The notes below the pieces were generated by a model. That model saw only the letters and a program-made list of their open reading frames with translations. It ran no database searches and was not told where the DNA came from. A DNA stretch of 64,000 nt from NCBI RefSeq assembly GCF_004358105.1, contig NZ_SMYL01000002.1, forward strand, positions 775,784 through 839,783, given 5' to 3'. The first letter of the stretch is position 1; every line of letters begins with the position of its first letter. The stretch comes from Sapientia aquatica. GTDB taxonomy: Bacteria; Pseudomonadota; Gammaproteobacteria; Burkholderiales; Burkholderiaceae_D. Below are positions 34,341-48,176 of this stretch, one piece after another. Made by a program: the position numbers and the translations under genes.

Positions 34341-36623
34341 TTAAACCTGACCGCGCAGGATTTTAGAGACGCCAATAATGTGGCGCACATTACGCATTAA
34401 GCGCGCTAGGTGTTTGCGGCCTTCCACCTGAATCGTGAAGCAAATTTGCGAAAGCGAATCAGAAGCGCTGCCTTCCATTTCGACATTAATAATATTGGCA
34501 TCGGAATCGCCAATTTCTGCCGCAACACGAGCCAGCGCGCCGCGTTCATTGGTGGTGAAAATCGTGATTTTGCAGTCAAAGCGGCGGTTCAATTCTTTAC
34601 CCCACGCCACGTCAATCCAACGTTCTGGTTCTTTTTGCAGCAAGCGTTTTCCGATTTGGCAATCGCAGGTGTGCACGACCAAACCTTGATCGCGTTTTAA
34701 TTGACCAATAATTTCATCGCCCGGAATTGGCAGGCAACAAGTCGCGAGTTCAACCGAGATTCCCTCGCTGCCATAAATCACCACTGGTTCTAACTTGTTG
34801 CTAGGCAGGGTTTCGGTGAAGAGCTGTAAAAACGGAATGGAGGATGGCTCGTCTTCGATCAAATCCAAAATATGACGCGCGACCAAGGTAGACATACGCC
34901 GTCCAGCACCGATGTCGGCATACAAGTCTTCCATCGTCTTCGCTTTGGATTCAAACAACAGCTTTTCAATGATGTCATTCGGTAAATCGGCATTAAGATT
35001 CAAGAGCGCCAACGATTGCGATAATAATTGACGGCCTAATTCAGTCGATTCAGTCAGATTGGCGGTGCGCAGATAATGGCGAATCGCTGAACGTGCTTTA
35101 CCCGTGCGCACGTAACTTAACCAATTTGGCGTAGGGCGCGAACTGGGTGAAGTGATAATCTCAACGATGTCACCGCTACGCAATTCAGTGCGCAAGGGCG
35201 CCGCTTCGTGGTTGATCTTAGCTGCAATGGTTTGGTCGCCAATGTCGGTGTGAATCGTGTAGGCAAAATCAAGCGCCGTCGCACCGCGCGAGAGCGCAAT
35301 AATTTTTGATTTTGGTGTGAAGACGTAGACCGAATCAGGGAATAAATCGACCTTGACGTGCTCCAAAAACTCCGCCGAATCGCCAGTTTGCTTTTGAATA
35401 TCGAGTAACGACTGCAACCATGCGTGAGTGCGTACTTGTAAATCCGACAGTGAGACTTCTTTGTCTTTATACAGCCAATGCGCCGCAACACCCGATTCGG
35501 CAATGTGATGCATGTCTTGCGTACGGATTTGGAATTCAACTGGCGTGCCGTAGGGGCCAACTAAGGTGGTGTGCAGTGACTGGTAGCCATTGAGCTTGGG
35601 CATGGCAATGTAGTCTTTGAACTTGCCGGGCATCGGCTTATACAAACCGTGCAAAACGCCAAGCGCGTAGTAGCTTTCATTAAAACTATTTACCACGACT
35701 CGAAAGCCATAGACGTCGAGAACTTGCGAGAACGAGAGCCGCTTTTCTTGCATCTTGCGGTAAATGCCGTACAAGGTTTTTTCTCGACCGTGCACTTCGG
35801 CTTTAATCCCCGCATTGGCCAGGGTGGTGTTGACTGCTTCTAAAATCTTGCCGACGACTTCGCGCCGATTTCCGCGCGCTGCTTTGACGGCTTTGGATAA
35901 CGTGCGATGACGTAGTGGGAAAATATACGAGAAGGATAAATCTTGTAGTTCGCGGTAGATATTGTTTAAGCCAAGCCGGTGGGCAATTGGGACATACACT
36001 TCCATTGTTTCGCGGGCGATGCGGCGTTTCTTCTCTGGTAGCATGACGCCCAAGGTTCGCATGTTATGCAGGCGGTCAGCGAGTTTAACTAAGATAACTC
36101 GGACATCGCGTGCCATTGCGAGCAGCATTTTTCGGAAGTTTTCCGCTTGCGCTTCAATTTGGCTTTGAAATTCAATCTTCTCTAATTTGGATAAACCATC
36201 TACCAAGCTAGCAACTTGGGCACCAAAACGTTCGTGTAATTCTTCTTTTTTGACGTCTTGATCTTCCATCACATCGTGCAATAACGCGGCCATGATGGCT
36301 TGTGCATCGAGCTTCCAATCCGCACAAATTTCGGCTACTGCAATTGGGTGGGAAATATAAGGTTCACCGGAACGGCGCATTTGACCCAAATGCATTTGGT
36401 CCGAGAAGCGAAACGCCTCACGAATGTGGACTAAGTCCGCCGGTGTTAAGTAGGTGCTGAGTTTGTCGGTTAATTGGGTAATCGAGACGGCACCGTGTTT
36501 GGCTGGAGTTTCTAATTGATTTGCTGATTCTGTGGCCTTTGATGCGACTGACAAGCGTTTTCCCTTGGCTCGCGCTGGAGCGTCTGGTTCTGCGGGAAGG
36601 CTTTCGGATGGCGTCAGACTCAT
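34341..36623 (-). CDS. spoT: Bifunctional (p)ppGpp synthetase/hydrolase SpoT
   Basis: 760 residues. The HD hydrolase domain (about 50-200) keeps its metal site (GEPYISHP with His92, LLHDVMED with His116-Asp117). The synthetase domain (about 240-355; GIYRKMQEK, DVYGFRVVV), the TGS domain (about 410-475; VFTPKSKIIALSRGATALDF) and the C-terminal ACT domain (about 680-755) follow. It makes and degrades the alarmone ppGpp. The first 45 residues are a variable, Ala/Lys-rich tail. It is downstream of gmk and rpoZ in the order common in proteobacteria. Confidence 0.97.
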   Translation of the reverse strand: MSLTPSESLPAEPDAPARAKGKRLSVASKATESANQLETPAKHGAVSITQLTDKLSTYLTPADLVHIREAFRFSDQMHLGQMRRSGEPYISHPIAVAEICADWKLDAQAIMAALLHDVMEDQDVKKEELHERFGAQVASLVDGLSKLEKIEFQSQIEAQAENFRKMLLAMARDVRVILVKLADRLHNMRTLGVMLPEKKRRIARETMEVYVPIAHRLGLNNIYRELQDLSFSYIFPLRHRTLSKAVKAARGNRREVVGKILEAVNTTLANAGIKAEVHGREKTLYGIYRKMQEKRLSFSQVLDVYGFRVVVNSFNESYYALGVLHGLYKPMPGKFKDYIAMPKLNGYQSLHTTLVGPYGTPVEFQIRTQDMHHIAESGVAAHWLYKDKEVSLSDLQVRTHAWLQSLLDIQKQTGDSAEFLEHVKVDLFPDSVYVFTPKSKIIALSRGATALDFAYTIHTDIGDQTIAAKINHEAAPLRTELRSGDIVEIITSPSSRPTPNWLSYVRTGKARSAIRHYLRTANLTESTELGRQLLSQSLALLNLNADLPNDIIEKLLFESKAKTMEDLYADIGAGRRMSTLVARHILDLIEDEPSSIPFLQLFTETLPSNKLEPVVIYGSEGISVELATCCLPIPGDEIIGQLKRDQGLVVHTCDCQIGKRLLQKEPERWIDVAWGKELNRRFDCKITIFTTNERGALARVAAEIGDSDANIINVEMEGSASDSLSQICFTIQVEGRKHLARLMRNVRHIIGVSKILRGQV

Positions 36624-36742
36624 TCTTCAAAAAATTAAAAACAATACCGTTGATATAAAAATAACGAGGACACGAATTCTGTACAGATTTAGTGATAAAC
36701 AGTACGGTCAAGTATAAAACAAACGTAAAATTTTCGGACAAC

Positions 36743-36774
36743 GAAACCGTGACGATAAAGCTACCGTCACGGTT
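36743..36774 (-). terminator. Strong hairpin between rpoZ and spoT
   Basis: AAACCGTGACG (36743-36753) and CGTCACGGTTT (36764-36774) form a perfect 11-bp stem. On the minus strand it is followed by only a short T tract (CGTTGTCC), so it may attenuate rather than stop transcription from rpoZ into spoT. Confidence 0.5.
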
Positions 36775-36814
36775 TGAGAATAGCTACTTCAAGTGAATAG
36801 ACTTAAGCAGTGTA

Positions 36815-37018
36815 TTAGAGCGGGACTTTTTTCAACATTTCGATACCAACTTTGCCTTCAGCGATTTCACGCAGAGCGATTACGGTTGGTTTGTCTTTGG
36901 AATCGATTTTTGGTGTGTGACCTTGCAATAACTGGCGCGCACGATAGGTTGCACATAACGTTAATTGAAAGCGATTCGGAATGTTTTTTAATGCGTCTTC
37001 GATGGTAATACGGGCCAT
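36815..37018 (-). CDS. rpoZ: RNA polymerase omega subunit
   Basis: 67 residues, full length for the family. [19 protein letters not shown] and the ARQLL and [16 protein letters not shown] segments identify omega, which folds around the beta' subunit and helps ppGpp binding. It lies between gmk and spoT, 43 bases after gmk. Confidence 0.98.
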   Translation of the reverse strand: MARITIEDALKNIPNRFQLTLCATYRARQLLQGHTPKIDSKDKPTVIALREIAEGKVGIEMLKKVPL

Positions 37019-37061
37019 GTTAATTTCCTAAAATTGCAATTGATGTAAATGAGTGAGGCGC

Positions 37062-37706
37062 TTAGCTGAGGTTGGCGTGGATGCCAAATTGCGCAAATAA
37101 ATCGGAATTGCGCGCTGCTTGCTGATTGAAACGGCTTCGTGTTGCTGTGATTATGGCAATTAATTCAGATAAAGCGGTCTCAAAGTCCTGATTAATAATA
37201 ACATATTCGAACTCAGGAGCGTGTGCAATTTCCCCTCCGGCGGCCAATAATCGCTTGGTAATGACCTGTTCGCTATCTTGACCGCGTTTTTTAAGGCGCT
37301 GCTCAAGTGCTTCAATTGATGGTGGCAATATAAAAATACCAACGGCGTGGGGGAATTGTTTTTTGACTTGTTGGGTTCCTTGCCAGTCGATTTCGAGCAG
37401 CATGTCAGTGCCCGCTTGCATAAACTGGTTGATCAAAACACGCGATGTGCCGTAATAATTTCCATGCACTTCGGCGTACTCGAGAAATTCACCATTGTCT
37501 TTTTTGGCTAAGAAGTCTTCAACGCTGGTGAAGTGATATTCGCGTCCATCGACTTCGCCCGGCCTTGGCGCGCGGGTGGTGTAGGAAATTGAGAGGCGCA
37601 AATCAGGCTCTTTGGCCAACAGGGCGTTGACCAAAGTGGATTTGCCAGCACCCGAGGGAGCGGCGACCATAAACAAACTGCCTGCGTGCGGATTTAATTG
37701 CGACAT
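37062..37706 (-). CDS. gmk: Guanylate kinase
   Basis: 214 residues. P-loop APSGAGKST near 15-23, the GMP-binding [19 protein letters not shown] block and the [13 protein letters not shown] segment are intact. It converts GMP to GDP with ATP, and is itself a ppGpp target in some bacteria. It is first of the gmk-rpoZ-spoT run and is separated from yicC by a terminator. Confidence 0.98.
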   Translation of the reverse strand: MSQLNPHAGSLFMVAAPSGAGKSTLVNALLAKEPDLRLSISYTTRAPRPGEVDGREYHFTSVEDFLAKKDNGEFLEYAEVHGNYYGTSRVLINQFMQAGTDMLLEIDWQGTQQVKKQFPHAVGIFILPPSIEALEQRLKKRGQDSEQVITKRLLAAGGEIAHAPEFEYVIINQDFETALSELIAIITATRSRFNQQAARNSDLFAQFGIHANLS

Positions 37707-37791
37707 GACTTTCCTTAATGCTTCAACAATATTTGCTGTTATTGGTGATTGTTAACAATGATTACTAGTGATTATTATGTGCTGGCGGCAC

Positions 37792-37822
37792 AAAAAACAA
37801 GTCCGCGATGTTAGCGGACTTG
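37792..37822 (-). terminator. Terminator between yicC and gmk
   Basis: CAAGTCCGC (37798-37806) pairs with GCGGACTTG (37814-37822); on the minus strand the 9-bp stem is followed by TTTTTTG. It ends the yicC transcript, so gmk-rpoZ-spoT needs its own promoter in the 37707-37790 region. Confidence 0.85.
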
Positions 37823-37901
37823 AAGTTGTATTACAAACTCAAGCTCCAAACAAGAAAAGATGCAGTTGTGCTTTTCAATTCTAGTTAGCGAACTTTGAGA
37901 C

Positions 37902-38807
37902 TTATTCTAAGTTTTGCACCTGCTCGCGCATTTGCTCAATCAGCAGTTTTAATTCCATTGCTGCATCAGCGAGTTCTTTTAACGCTGCCTTAGAGCCTAG
38001 GGTATTGGCTTCACGATTAAGCTCTTGCATCATAAAATCCAAGCGTTTCCCGACTTGGCCGCCTTTATTGAGAATATGGCGCGTTTCGGTTAAATGCCCG
38101 GATAAGCGGGTAAGTTCTTCCGCGATATCAATCCGAATACCGTACAAAGCGACTTCTTGGCGAATTCGGTCCATGACTTCTTCGCGCGAAATCGTTGGAA
38201 CGTTATTGTTATTCGTTAAGCCCAGCGCTTCTTGCAAGCGATTAACCGATTTTTGTTGAAATTGCGCAATAAGTTGAGGGACAATAGGGCTAATTTTTTC
38301 AACAATCGCTTCCATTTCGGTGATTTTGTTGATCAATACGGCTTGTAGAGCGCTGCCTTCCCGCTCGCGGCTGACGATGAATGCATCCAAAGTGGCTTTC
38401 ATGCAATCGAGCGCATGGCTGGATAAATCGTCGTCGGAAACGGTGTTTTCTTCGATCACGCCCGGCCAACGCAAGATTTCATGGGTTGAAAGAGGGCCGC
38501 TATTGGGAAATTGCTGTTGAATCTCTTGTTGAAATTGGGCAAGTTGACTCAAAACCAAAGGGTTCATCGCTTTATTGTTTTGCTGCTGTTCTTTGCGTGC
38601 AAAACTGAAACGACATTCGACTTTGCCTCGGGTAATGCGTGTTATTATTGCTTCTCGGAATGATGGTTCAAAAGCACGAAAATCATCGTTCATGCGAAAT
38701 TGCAGGTCAAGGAAACGCGAGTTAACGCTCTTAATTTCAACTGTCATGCTGCCTGCGTCAGTGTCGCGGCTGGTGACAGCATAACCTGTCATGCTATAAA
38801 TACTCAC
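37902..38807 (-). CDS. yicC: YicC family endoribonuclease
   Basis: 301 residues. The start MSIYSMTGYAVTS, the NSRFLDLQFRM block and the C-terminal LDFMMQELNREANTLGSKA are diagnostic for YicC. E. coli YicC is an endoribonuclease reported to degrade small RNAs. There is a coiled-coil stretch in the second half. It is divergent from the kinase gene and just upstream of gmk, as in many proteobacteria. Confidence 0.95.
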   Translation of the reverse strand: MSIYSMTGYAVTSRDTDAGSMTVEIKSVNSRFLDLQFRMNDDFRAFEPSFREAIITRITRGKVECRFSFARKEQQQNNKAMNPLVLSQLAQFQQEIQQQFPNSGPLSTHEILRWPGVIEENTVSDDDLSSHALDCMKATLDAFIVSREREGSALQAVLINKITEMEAIVEKISPIVPQLIAQFQQKSVNRLQEALGLTNNNNVPTISREEVMDRIRQEVALYGIRIDIAEELTRLSGHLTETRHILNKGGQVGKRLDFMMQELNREANTLGSKAALKELADAAMELKLLIEQMREQVQNLE

Positions 38808-38943
38808 GGATTACCTCTTAGTGGGAATGGTTCAATCAACGTCGACTTACAAGTATACTAGCTGCTGCAATAAGATGGTCATAGCTAAGTAAATAATAAA
38901 TTGGCCGATAACAGAGACTCAGAAGTTAATAAAACAGGACGAT

Positions 38944-39957
38944 ATGGCTGCACAAAATAATGCTCCACTGCCCGATGGGCTTGAAATCGCTGGATATCGC
39001 ATTGTAAAGAAAATTGCGTCTGGCGGGTTTAGTATCGTCTATTTAGCGTCCGATGAAGATGGCACTCCTGTTGCGATCAAAGAATATTTGCCGAGCTCGC
39101 TGGTGTTGCGTCAGTTAGGCGAATTGACTCCTGCTATTTCTCCTGAAAATTTACCTATTTATCGAATTGGCTTGAAATGTTTCTTTGAGGAAGGTCGTGC
39201 CTTAGCGCGTATTTCTCATCCTAACGTGGTGAGCGTGTTGAATTTTTTCCGCGCCAATGACACCGTGTACATGGTGATGGCGTATGAATCGGGTTGTTCG
39301 TTGCAGGAGCATATTTTACGCCGACGCGATAAGCCAGAGCGCCCGATTGTCACTGAACGTTTTATTCGGAAAATGTTTAGCCAAGTCCTAAATGGCCTGC
39401 GTGAAGTGCATACCAACAAGTTGCTGCACTTAGATTTAAAGCCCGCCAATATTTATTTGCGTTTAGATGGCACACCAATATTGTTGGACTTCGGTGCCGC
39501 TCGTCAGACGCTGCGTACCGATTTGCCTAAGCTTTACCCAATGTATACACCGGGTTTTGCCGCGCCAGAGTTGTATGAGAAAAACGCTAGTCTTGGCCCT
39601 TGGACAGATATTTATAGTATCGGCGCGGCCATGTTTGCTTGTATGGCCGGAGCGCCGCCGCAACCGTCAGATCAGCGCAAAGTGAGCGACAAGATGGAGC
39701 GCCATTATCGTAAATTGGATGAATCGTACTCGCCCGAAATTATCGATGTGGTGCGCTGGTGCTTGAAAATGGATCCGTTAGAACGTCCGCCTAGTGTCTT
39801 CGCCTTGCAAAAAGCGCTCATGCTCAAAGTCGAAGAAAAGAAAGAGCCGACAGCGCTAGATAAACTAAAACTGTTTTGGGATAAGTTGTTGGACATGATC
39901 AATAAACCCAAGCAGCAAGAATTGGATAGCAAGACGATTTCAGAAAACACGTTGTAG
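38944..39957 (+). CDS. Hanks-type serine/threonine protein kinase
   Basis: 337 residues, one kinase domain (about 16-285) and a Lys-rich tail, no membrane segment. The glycine loop is IASGGFSIVYLA; the ATP-binding lysine is Lys46 (AIKEYLP); the catalytic loop is HLDLKPAN (His162-Asp164); DFGAAR carries Asp182 and APELY the APE motif. All catalytic residues are present, though the catalytic loop has L where RD kinases have R. It is followed 96 bases later by a PP2C phosphatase, its likely antagonist. Confidence 0.92.
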   Translation: MAAQNNAPLPDGLEIAGYRIVKKIASGGFSIVYLASDEDGTPVAIKEYLPSSLVLRQLGELTPAISPENLPIYRIGLKCFFEEGRALARISHPNVVSVLNFFRANDTVYMVMAYESGCSLQEHILRRRDKPERPIVTERFIRKMFSQVLNGLREVHTNKLLHLDLKPANIYLRLDGTPILLDFGAARQTLRTDLPKLYPMYTPGFAAPELYEKNASLGPWTDIYSIGAAMFACMAGAPPQPSDQRKVSDKMERHYRKLDESYSPEIIDVVRWCLKMDPLERPPSVFALQKALMLKVEEKKEPTALDKLKLFWDKLLDMINKPKQQELDSKTISENTL

Positions 39958-40053
39958 ATCGCGAATTACTTGCAGCAATTGCCAAGACGTTTTTGAACCT
40001 TTAAAAATAATACCTAGTCGCTGCCAACAGCCACCATCAACGGGACAACACTA

Positions 40054-41001
40054 ATGCGTTTTTCGGTATATCAAGAAAGCCATATTGGAGGGCGCAAAGT
40101 AAACCAAGATCGGATGGGTTACTGCTTTACGCGTGACTCCTTGCTGTTGCTGCTTGCCGATGGCATGGGCGGCCATATCATGGGCGAAATGGCAGCCACG
40201 ATTGCGATACAAACCATAGGCAATTTATTTCAACAGCAAGCCAAGCCGTGCATTGGTCGCCCAGAACGATTCCTAGAAGAGAGCTTTCTAGCGGCGCACA
40301 AAGAAATTCACCGTTTTAAAATCGTCAATAATTTACCGGATACGCCACGCACGACGATTGTTGCCTGTTTGATCCAGCACGACACCGCCTTTTGGGCGCA
40401 CTGTGGCGATTCGCGTTTATATTGGATGCGTAATGGGCAGTTATTATTGCGCACCCGCGATCACTCTCGGCTTGAAACACTGATCGCTCAAGGCATGGTT
40501 GATGTCTCGCAACGTGATTCGCATCCTGATCGCAATAAGCTTTTCAACTGCTTAGGCGCGCCTAATTCCCCGATTGTTGAAATGTCGCGGCGCGTTAATT
40601 TGCAGGCGGGCGATGTAATCATGTTATGTTCGGATGGCTTATGGTCAGTTTTGCCTGAGCATGTGCTGATTCAACATTTGCACGAGCGCACGATCGTTCG
40701 CGCGGTGCCAGATTTACTTAACCGCGCCGCCGCCATTGCTGGTAAATCGGCCGACAATCTCACGGCTTTGGCCATGATGTGGGAAGGTGGCGACGATAAT
40801 CCATCCACAATTAGTACCAACACCTTGCCAATTGGTGCGGTCACGACCACGATACACTCAACCATATTGGATAAAGAAGCCGCGAGCGTGAATAACGGCG
40901 ATGAGGCGGTTGATGGTTTTGACGAGTCAGATATTGAGAAAGCGATTGAAGAAATTCGCAACGCTATTCAGAAGTCTTCGCGTGTTGGGTTGAAAGGTTA
41001 A
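40054..41001 (+). CDS. PP2C-type protein phosphatase
   Basis: 315 residues. The metal-dependent PPM motifs are in order: [26 protein letters not shown] (Asp36), [23 protein letters not shown] near 190 and [10 protein letters not shown] near 230. It removes phosphate from Ser/Thr, presumably reversing the kinase next to it. The last 65 residues are an acidic tail outside the domain. It precedes rph. Confidence 0.92.
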   Translation: MRFSVYQESHIGGRKVNQDRMGYCFTRDSLLLLLADGMGGHIMGEMAATIAIQTIGNLFQQQAKPCIGRPERFLEESFLAAHKEIHRFKIVNNLPDTPRTTIVACLIQHDTAFWAHCGDSRLYWMRNGQLLLRTRDHSRLETLIAQGMVDVSQRDSHPDRNKLFNCLGAPNSPIVEMSRRVNLQAGDVIMLCSDGLWSVLPEHVLIQHLHERTIVRAVPDLLNRAAAIAGKSADNLTALAMMWEGGDDNPSTISTNTLPIGAVTTTIHSTILDKEAASVNNGDEAVDGFDESDIEKAIEEIRNAIQKSSRVGLKG

Positions 41002-41093
41002 GCTTTAAGTCGTGCCAAGCTGTGAAACTAGCTATACAGAGCGGCCAGAGCGGCGTCACACACTACACGCATTTATATTTGTTAGGAATACCT

Positions 41094-41828
41094 ATGATTC
41101 ATTTGCAGCGTCCAAGTAAGCGTAACAATAACGCGCTTCGTCCGGTAGTCATTAGCCGTCATTTTACTAAGCACGCGGAAGGCTCCGTGTTAGTTGAATT
41201 TGGCGATACCAAAGTCATCTGCACCGCCAGTATTGAAGATAAAGTCCCAGGCTTTTTAAAAGGGCGCGGACAAGGTTGGTTGACGGCGGAATACGGCATG
41301 TTGCCGCGCTCGACCAATACCCGCATGGATCGTGAAGCAGCTCGCGGCAAACAAAGTGGGCGCACCCAAGAGATTCAACGTTTAATTGGTCGCTCGTTGC
41401 GCGCTGCGTTTGATTTAGAAGCATTTGGCGAGCGCACTTTGCATTTGGATTGCGATGTGATTCAAGCCGACGGCGGAACGCGCACCGCGGCGATTACCGG
41501 TTCTATGGTTGCTGCTTACGATGCGTTTGCGCTGCTTGTTAAGCAAGATAAATTACTCAATATCCCGCTCAAGCAATTTATCGCGGCAATTTCGGTCGGC
41601 GTCTATCAAGGCGTGCCAGTGTTAGATTTGGATTACGTAGAGGATTCGGATTGTGATACGGATATGAATGTGGTGATGACAGAAAGTGGCCATTTCATTG
41701 AAGTCCAAGGAACTGCCGAAGGTGCGGCATTTGATCGCGCCACCATGAATAAATTACTCGATTTGGCGCACGATGGAATCGTCGATTTGATCGCACTGCA
41801 AAAACAAGTATTGGGCTTGAAATCGTAA
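41094..41828 (+). CDS. rph: Ribonuclease PH
   Basis: 244 residues from the ATG at 41094, chosen because AGGA lies 6 bases upstream; earlier in-frame codons only add an unrelated tail. [20 protein letters not shown] and the phosphate-binding [10 protein letters not shown] and [19 protein letters not shown] blocks are standard. It trims 3' ends of tRNA precursors with phosphate. It forms a tight unit with rdgB (5-base gap). Confidence 0.97.
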   Translation: MIHLQRPSKRNNNALRPVVISRHFTKHAEGSVLVEFGDTKVICTASIEDKVPGFLKGRGQGWLTAEYGMLPRSTNTRMDREAARGKQSGRTQEIQRLIGRSLRAAFDLEAFGERTLHLDCDVIQADGGTRTAAITGSMVAAYDAFALLVKQDKLLNIPLKQFIAAISVGVYQGVPVLDLDYVEDSDCDTDMNVVMTESGHFIEVQGTAEGAAFDRATMNKLLDLAHDGIVDLIALQKQVLGLKS

Positions 41829-41833
41829 TCGCC

Positions 41834-42436
41834 ATGACAAGTAATTTAACGAAGTTAGTTTTAGCGTCGGGCAATGCGGGAAAACTCAAGGAGCTGAGCG
41901 CGATGTTGGCGCCTTTGGGGATTGAAGTTGTTCCGCAAACGCAATTTGGCGTGACCGATGCCGAGGAGCCGTTTTTTACTTTTGTGGAAAATGCCTTGAC
42001 CAAAGCGCGCCATGCCGCGCGACAAACCGGTTTGCCTGCTTTGGCCGATGATTCCGGTTTGTGTGTGAATGCCTTAGGCGGCGCGCCGGGTGTATTGTCG
42101 GCGCGATATGCTGGCGAGCCAAAGTCCGATCAACGTAACAACCAAAAGTTGGTTAAAGCGCTGGCCGATGTGGCCGATAAATCTGCCTACTATTACAGCG
42201 TTTGTGTCTTGGTTAGACATGCCGATGACCCGCAACCGATTATTGTCGATGGCAGTTGGTTTGGTGAAATCAGTAGCGCGCCGCGCGGGGAATTTGGTTT
42301 TGGTTATGATCCGCATTTCTGGTTGCCGCACTTAGGCAAAACAGCCGCGGAATTGCAGCCTGCCGAAAAGAATAAATTATCGCATCGTGGAAAAGCGATG
42401 CGCTTATTGTTAGAAAAGCTGTCCGAAGCAACATGA
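41834..42436 (+). CDS. rdgB: dITP/XTP pyrophosphatase RdgB
   Basis: 200 residues. LVLASGNAGKLKEL at the N-terminus, ALADDSGLCVNALGGAPGVLSARYAG and GEFGFGYDPHFWLP are the family blocks. It removes deaminated purine nucleotides (dITP, XTP) from the pool. Its stop overlaps the hemW start by ATGA, so the two are translationally coupled. Confidence 0.97.
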   Translation: MTSNLTKLVLASGNAGKLKELSAMLAPLGIEVVPQTQFGVTDAEEPFFTFVENALTKARHAARQTGLPALADDSGLCVNALGGAPGVLSARYAGEPKSDQRNNQKLVKALADVADKSAYYYSVCVLVRHADDPQPIIVDGSWFGEISSAPRGEFGFGYDPHFWLPHLGKTAAELQPAEKNKLSHRGKAMRLLLEKLSEAT

Positions 42437-43698
42437 TTATTCCGATTAAACCGATTTCCGGTTTACCTAGTTCGACCTCCTCATCACCTAAGCCCACAAC
42501 TGCTGCCCTGAATGCCAATGTCGCGCAGCAATTTTTGCAGCCTGGCAGTTTTAATTTGCCGGTCATGCCACCGCTGTCGTTGTACATCCATATTCCTTGG
42601 TGCGTCAAAAAATGTCCGTATTGCGATTTCAATTCGCATGAAGCGAAAAATGGCTTTCCAGAAGAAGACTATTTAGCCGCTTTGCGCTTAGATTTGGAAC
42701 GCGCCTTGCCGGCCATTTGGGGACGCAAGATTTACACGATCTTCATAGGCGGCGGAACGCCGAGTTTGTTGTCCGCGGCGGGTTTGGATCGGTTGTTATC
42801 GGACGTTCGTACCTTGTTACCTTTGGATGGTGGGGTAGAAATTACCATGGAAGCCAATCCGGGTACCTTTGAGGCAGAAAAATTTCGCTCTTATCGGGCG
42901 AGCGGTGTGAATCGCTTGTCGATTGGAATCCAAAGCTTTAATAGCCAGCATTTACAAGCGTTGGGACGCATTCACGATGGCGACGAAGCGCGCCGGGCGA
43001 TTGAAATCGCGCAAACGCATTTTGATAATTTCAATCTGGATTTGATGTACGCGCTCCCAAGCCAAACGTTGGATGAAGCGCGCTTAGATATTCAGACTGC
43101 GATTGCCAGTGGCGCGCCGCATCTTAGTTTGTACCACCTAACGCTAGAGCCAAATACGTTGTTTGCTAAGTATCCGCCTGCCTTGCCCGACGACGATGCG
43201 AGCGCCGAGATGCAGGATGAAATTACCGCGTTAATGAGTGGCGCTGGTTTTCAAAATTACGAAGTGTCGGCCTACGCGCAGCCGAAACGACAAGCGCGTC
43301 ATAACCTCAATTATTGGCAGTTTGGTGACTATCTTGGCATTGGTGCGGGCGCGCATTCTAAATTGTCGTTCCCGCATCGGGTGGTGCGAGAAATGCGCTA
43401 CAAAAATCCCAAAGCCTACATGCAAGCGGTAGCGGAAGGGCGCGAAATTCAAGAGTCCTCGGAAATTGGTAAAGACGATATGGCGTTTGAATTCATGCTG
43501 AACAGTCTGCGGCTGCGCGATGGTTTTCCGGTCAATTTATTTGCCGAGCGCACAGGACTGAGTTTGAGCGCCATTGAACAGTCATTGCAAGCGGCTGAAC
43601 AAAAAGGGCTACTCTATCGCGATCATCTCAACATTCGCCCGACTGACTTGGGGCGGCGATTTTTAAACGATCTGCAAGAAATGTTTTTGAAAAGTTAA
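42433..43698 (+). CDS. hemW: Radical SAM protein HemW (heme chaperone)
   Basis: 421 residues. The radical SAM cluster motif is CVKKCPYCDF with Cys57, Cys61 and Cys64, and Phe where HemN oxidases have a fourth Cys, which supports HemW rather than coproporphyrinogen dehydrogenase. GGGTPSLL and the C-terminal HemN_C region follow. The first 48 residues are an unusual Pro/Ser-rich extension before LSLYIHIPWC. HemW is a heme chaperone inserting heme into proteins. Confidence 0.94.
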   Translation: MIIPIKPISGLPSSTSSSPKPTTAALNANVAQQFLQPGSFNLPVMPPLSLYIHIPWCVKKCPYCDFNSHEAKNGFPEEDYLAALRLDLERALPAIWGRKIYTIFIGGGTPSLLSAAGLDRLLSDVRTLLPLDGGVEITMEANPGTFEAEKFRSYRASGVNRLSIGIQSFNSQHLQALGRIHDGDEARRAIEIAQTHFDNFNLDLMYALPSQTLDEARLDIQTAIASGAPHLSLYHLTLEPNTLFAKYPPALPDDDASAEMQDEITALMSGAGFQNYEVSAYAQPKRQARHNLNYWQFGDYLGIGAGAHSKLSFPHRVVREMRYKNPKAYMQAVAEGREIQESSEIGKDDMAFEFMLNSLRLRDGFPVNLFAERTGLSLSAIEQSLQAAEQKGLLYRDHLNIRPTDLGRRFLNDLQEMFLKS

Positions 43699-43831
43699 TT
43701 ATTCTTTGCAAGAGAAATGGTAAATGTTCAATCTTTGTCATTAGCGTTAGCAAGTTCGATCAAGCGCGACAAGTCAATTGGGTAGAAACAATTATTGTTA
43801 GCGTAATTTAAAACTTTCTTAATCTAAGGGC

Positions 43832-43860
43832 TTTTGGGAAGATCAGCCTTGGTGTATAAT
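43832..43860 (+). promoter_or_regulatory. Candidate promoter of pyrG
   Basis: A perfect -10 TATAAT lies at 43855-43860, with a weak -35 TTTTGG at 43832-43837 (17-base spacer). This gives a leader of about 30 bases before the pyrG ATG. Confidence 0.5.
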
Positions 43861-43864
43861 TTGA

Positions 43865-46377
<2,513 letters not shown>

Positions 46378-46390
46378 TTCGGCTGCATTT

Positions 46391-46425
46391 AAAAAATACC
46401 AAACTCCTCTAGTTTGGTATTTTTT
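46391..46425 (+). terminator. Terminator of pyrG-kdsA
   Basis: A perfect 15-bp stem, AAAAAATACCAAACT (46391-46405) with AGTTTGGTATTTTTT (46411-46425), loop CCTCT, ending in a T run. It separates pyrG-kdsA from eno. Confidence 0.92.
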
Positions 46426-46462
46426 TGCGATACGAATTTACAATAAATTAATTCATTACTAG

Positions 46463-47755
<1,293 letters not shown>

Positions 47756-47785
47756 TTTTTCCACCTTAAGCCCGCAACCACATCT

Positions 47786-48073
47786 ATGCGCTTTATCGCC
47801 ATTGTTCTTGCCTCCTTGCTAGTACTCATCCAGTATCCACTCTGGCTGGGTAAAGGAGGTTGGTTGCGGGTTTGGGATATGCAGCGCCAAGTCGATGTGG
47901 CGCACGCTAAAGTCCAAGAACTCAAAGAGCGCAATACCAAATTGGCTTCAGAGGTAAATGACTTAAAAGAAGGTACCGACGCCGTTGAAGAACGCGCTCG
48001 CTTTGAACTTGGTATGCTCAAAAAGGGCGAAGTCTTTATCCAAGTGCTCGACCAGTCCAAAACAAAGCAATGA
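47786..48073 (+). CDS. ftsB: Cell division protein FtsB
   Basis: 95 residues: a short cytoplasmic start, one membrane helix (about 3-20), then a periplasmic coiled coil (about 28-65; [20 protein letters not shown]) and [15 protein letters not shown], the conserved FtsB tail. With FtsL and FtsQ it activates septal wall synthesis. It lies 30 bases after eno, the usual neighbour. Confidence 0.95.
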   Translation: MRFIAIVLASLLVLIQYPLWLGKGGWLRVWDMQRQVDVAHAKVQELKERNTKLASEVNDLKEGTDAVEERARFELGMLKKGEVFIQVLDQSKTKQ

Positions 48074-48176
48074 GTTGACCATAAAAAGTCGCTAAATCAG
48101 ACGCTTTAATCTCAGTAGTTTCATCTTAAGATTGCAATTTATCGCCTTAGATTGCAACTTTGTTCTATTCCACTTC

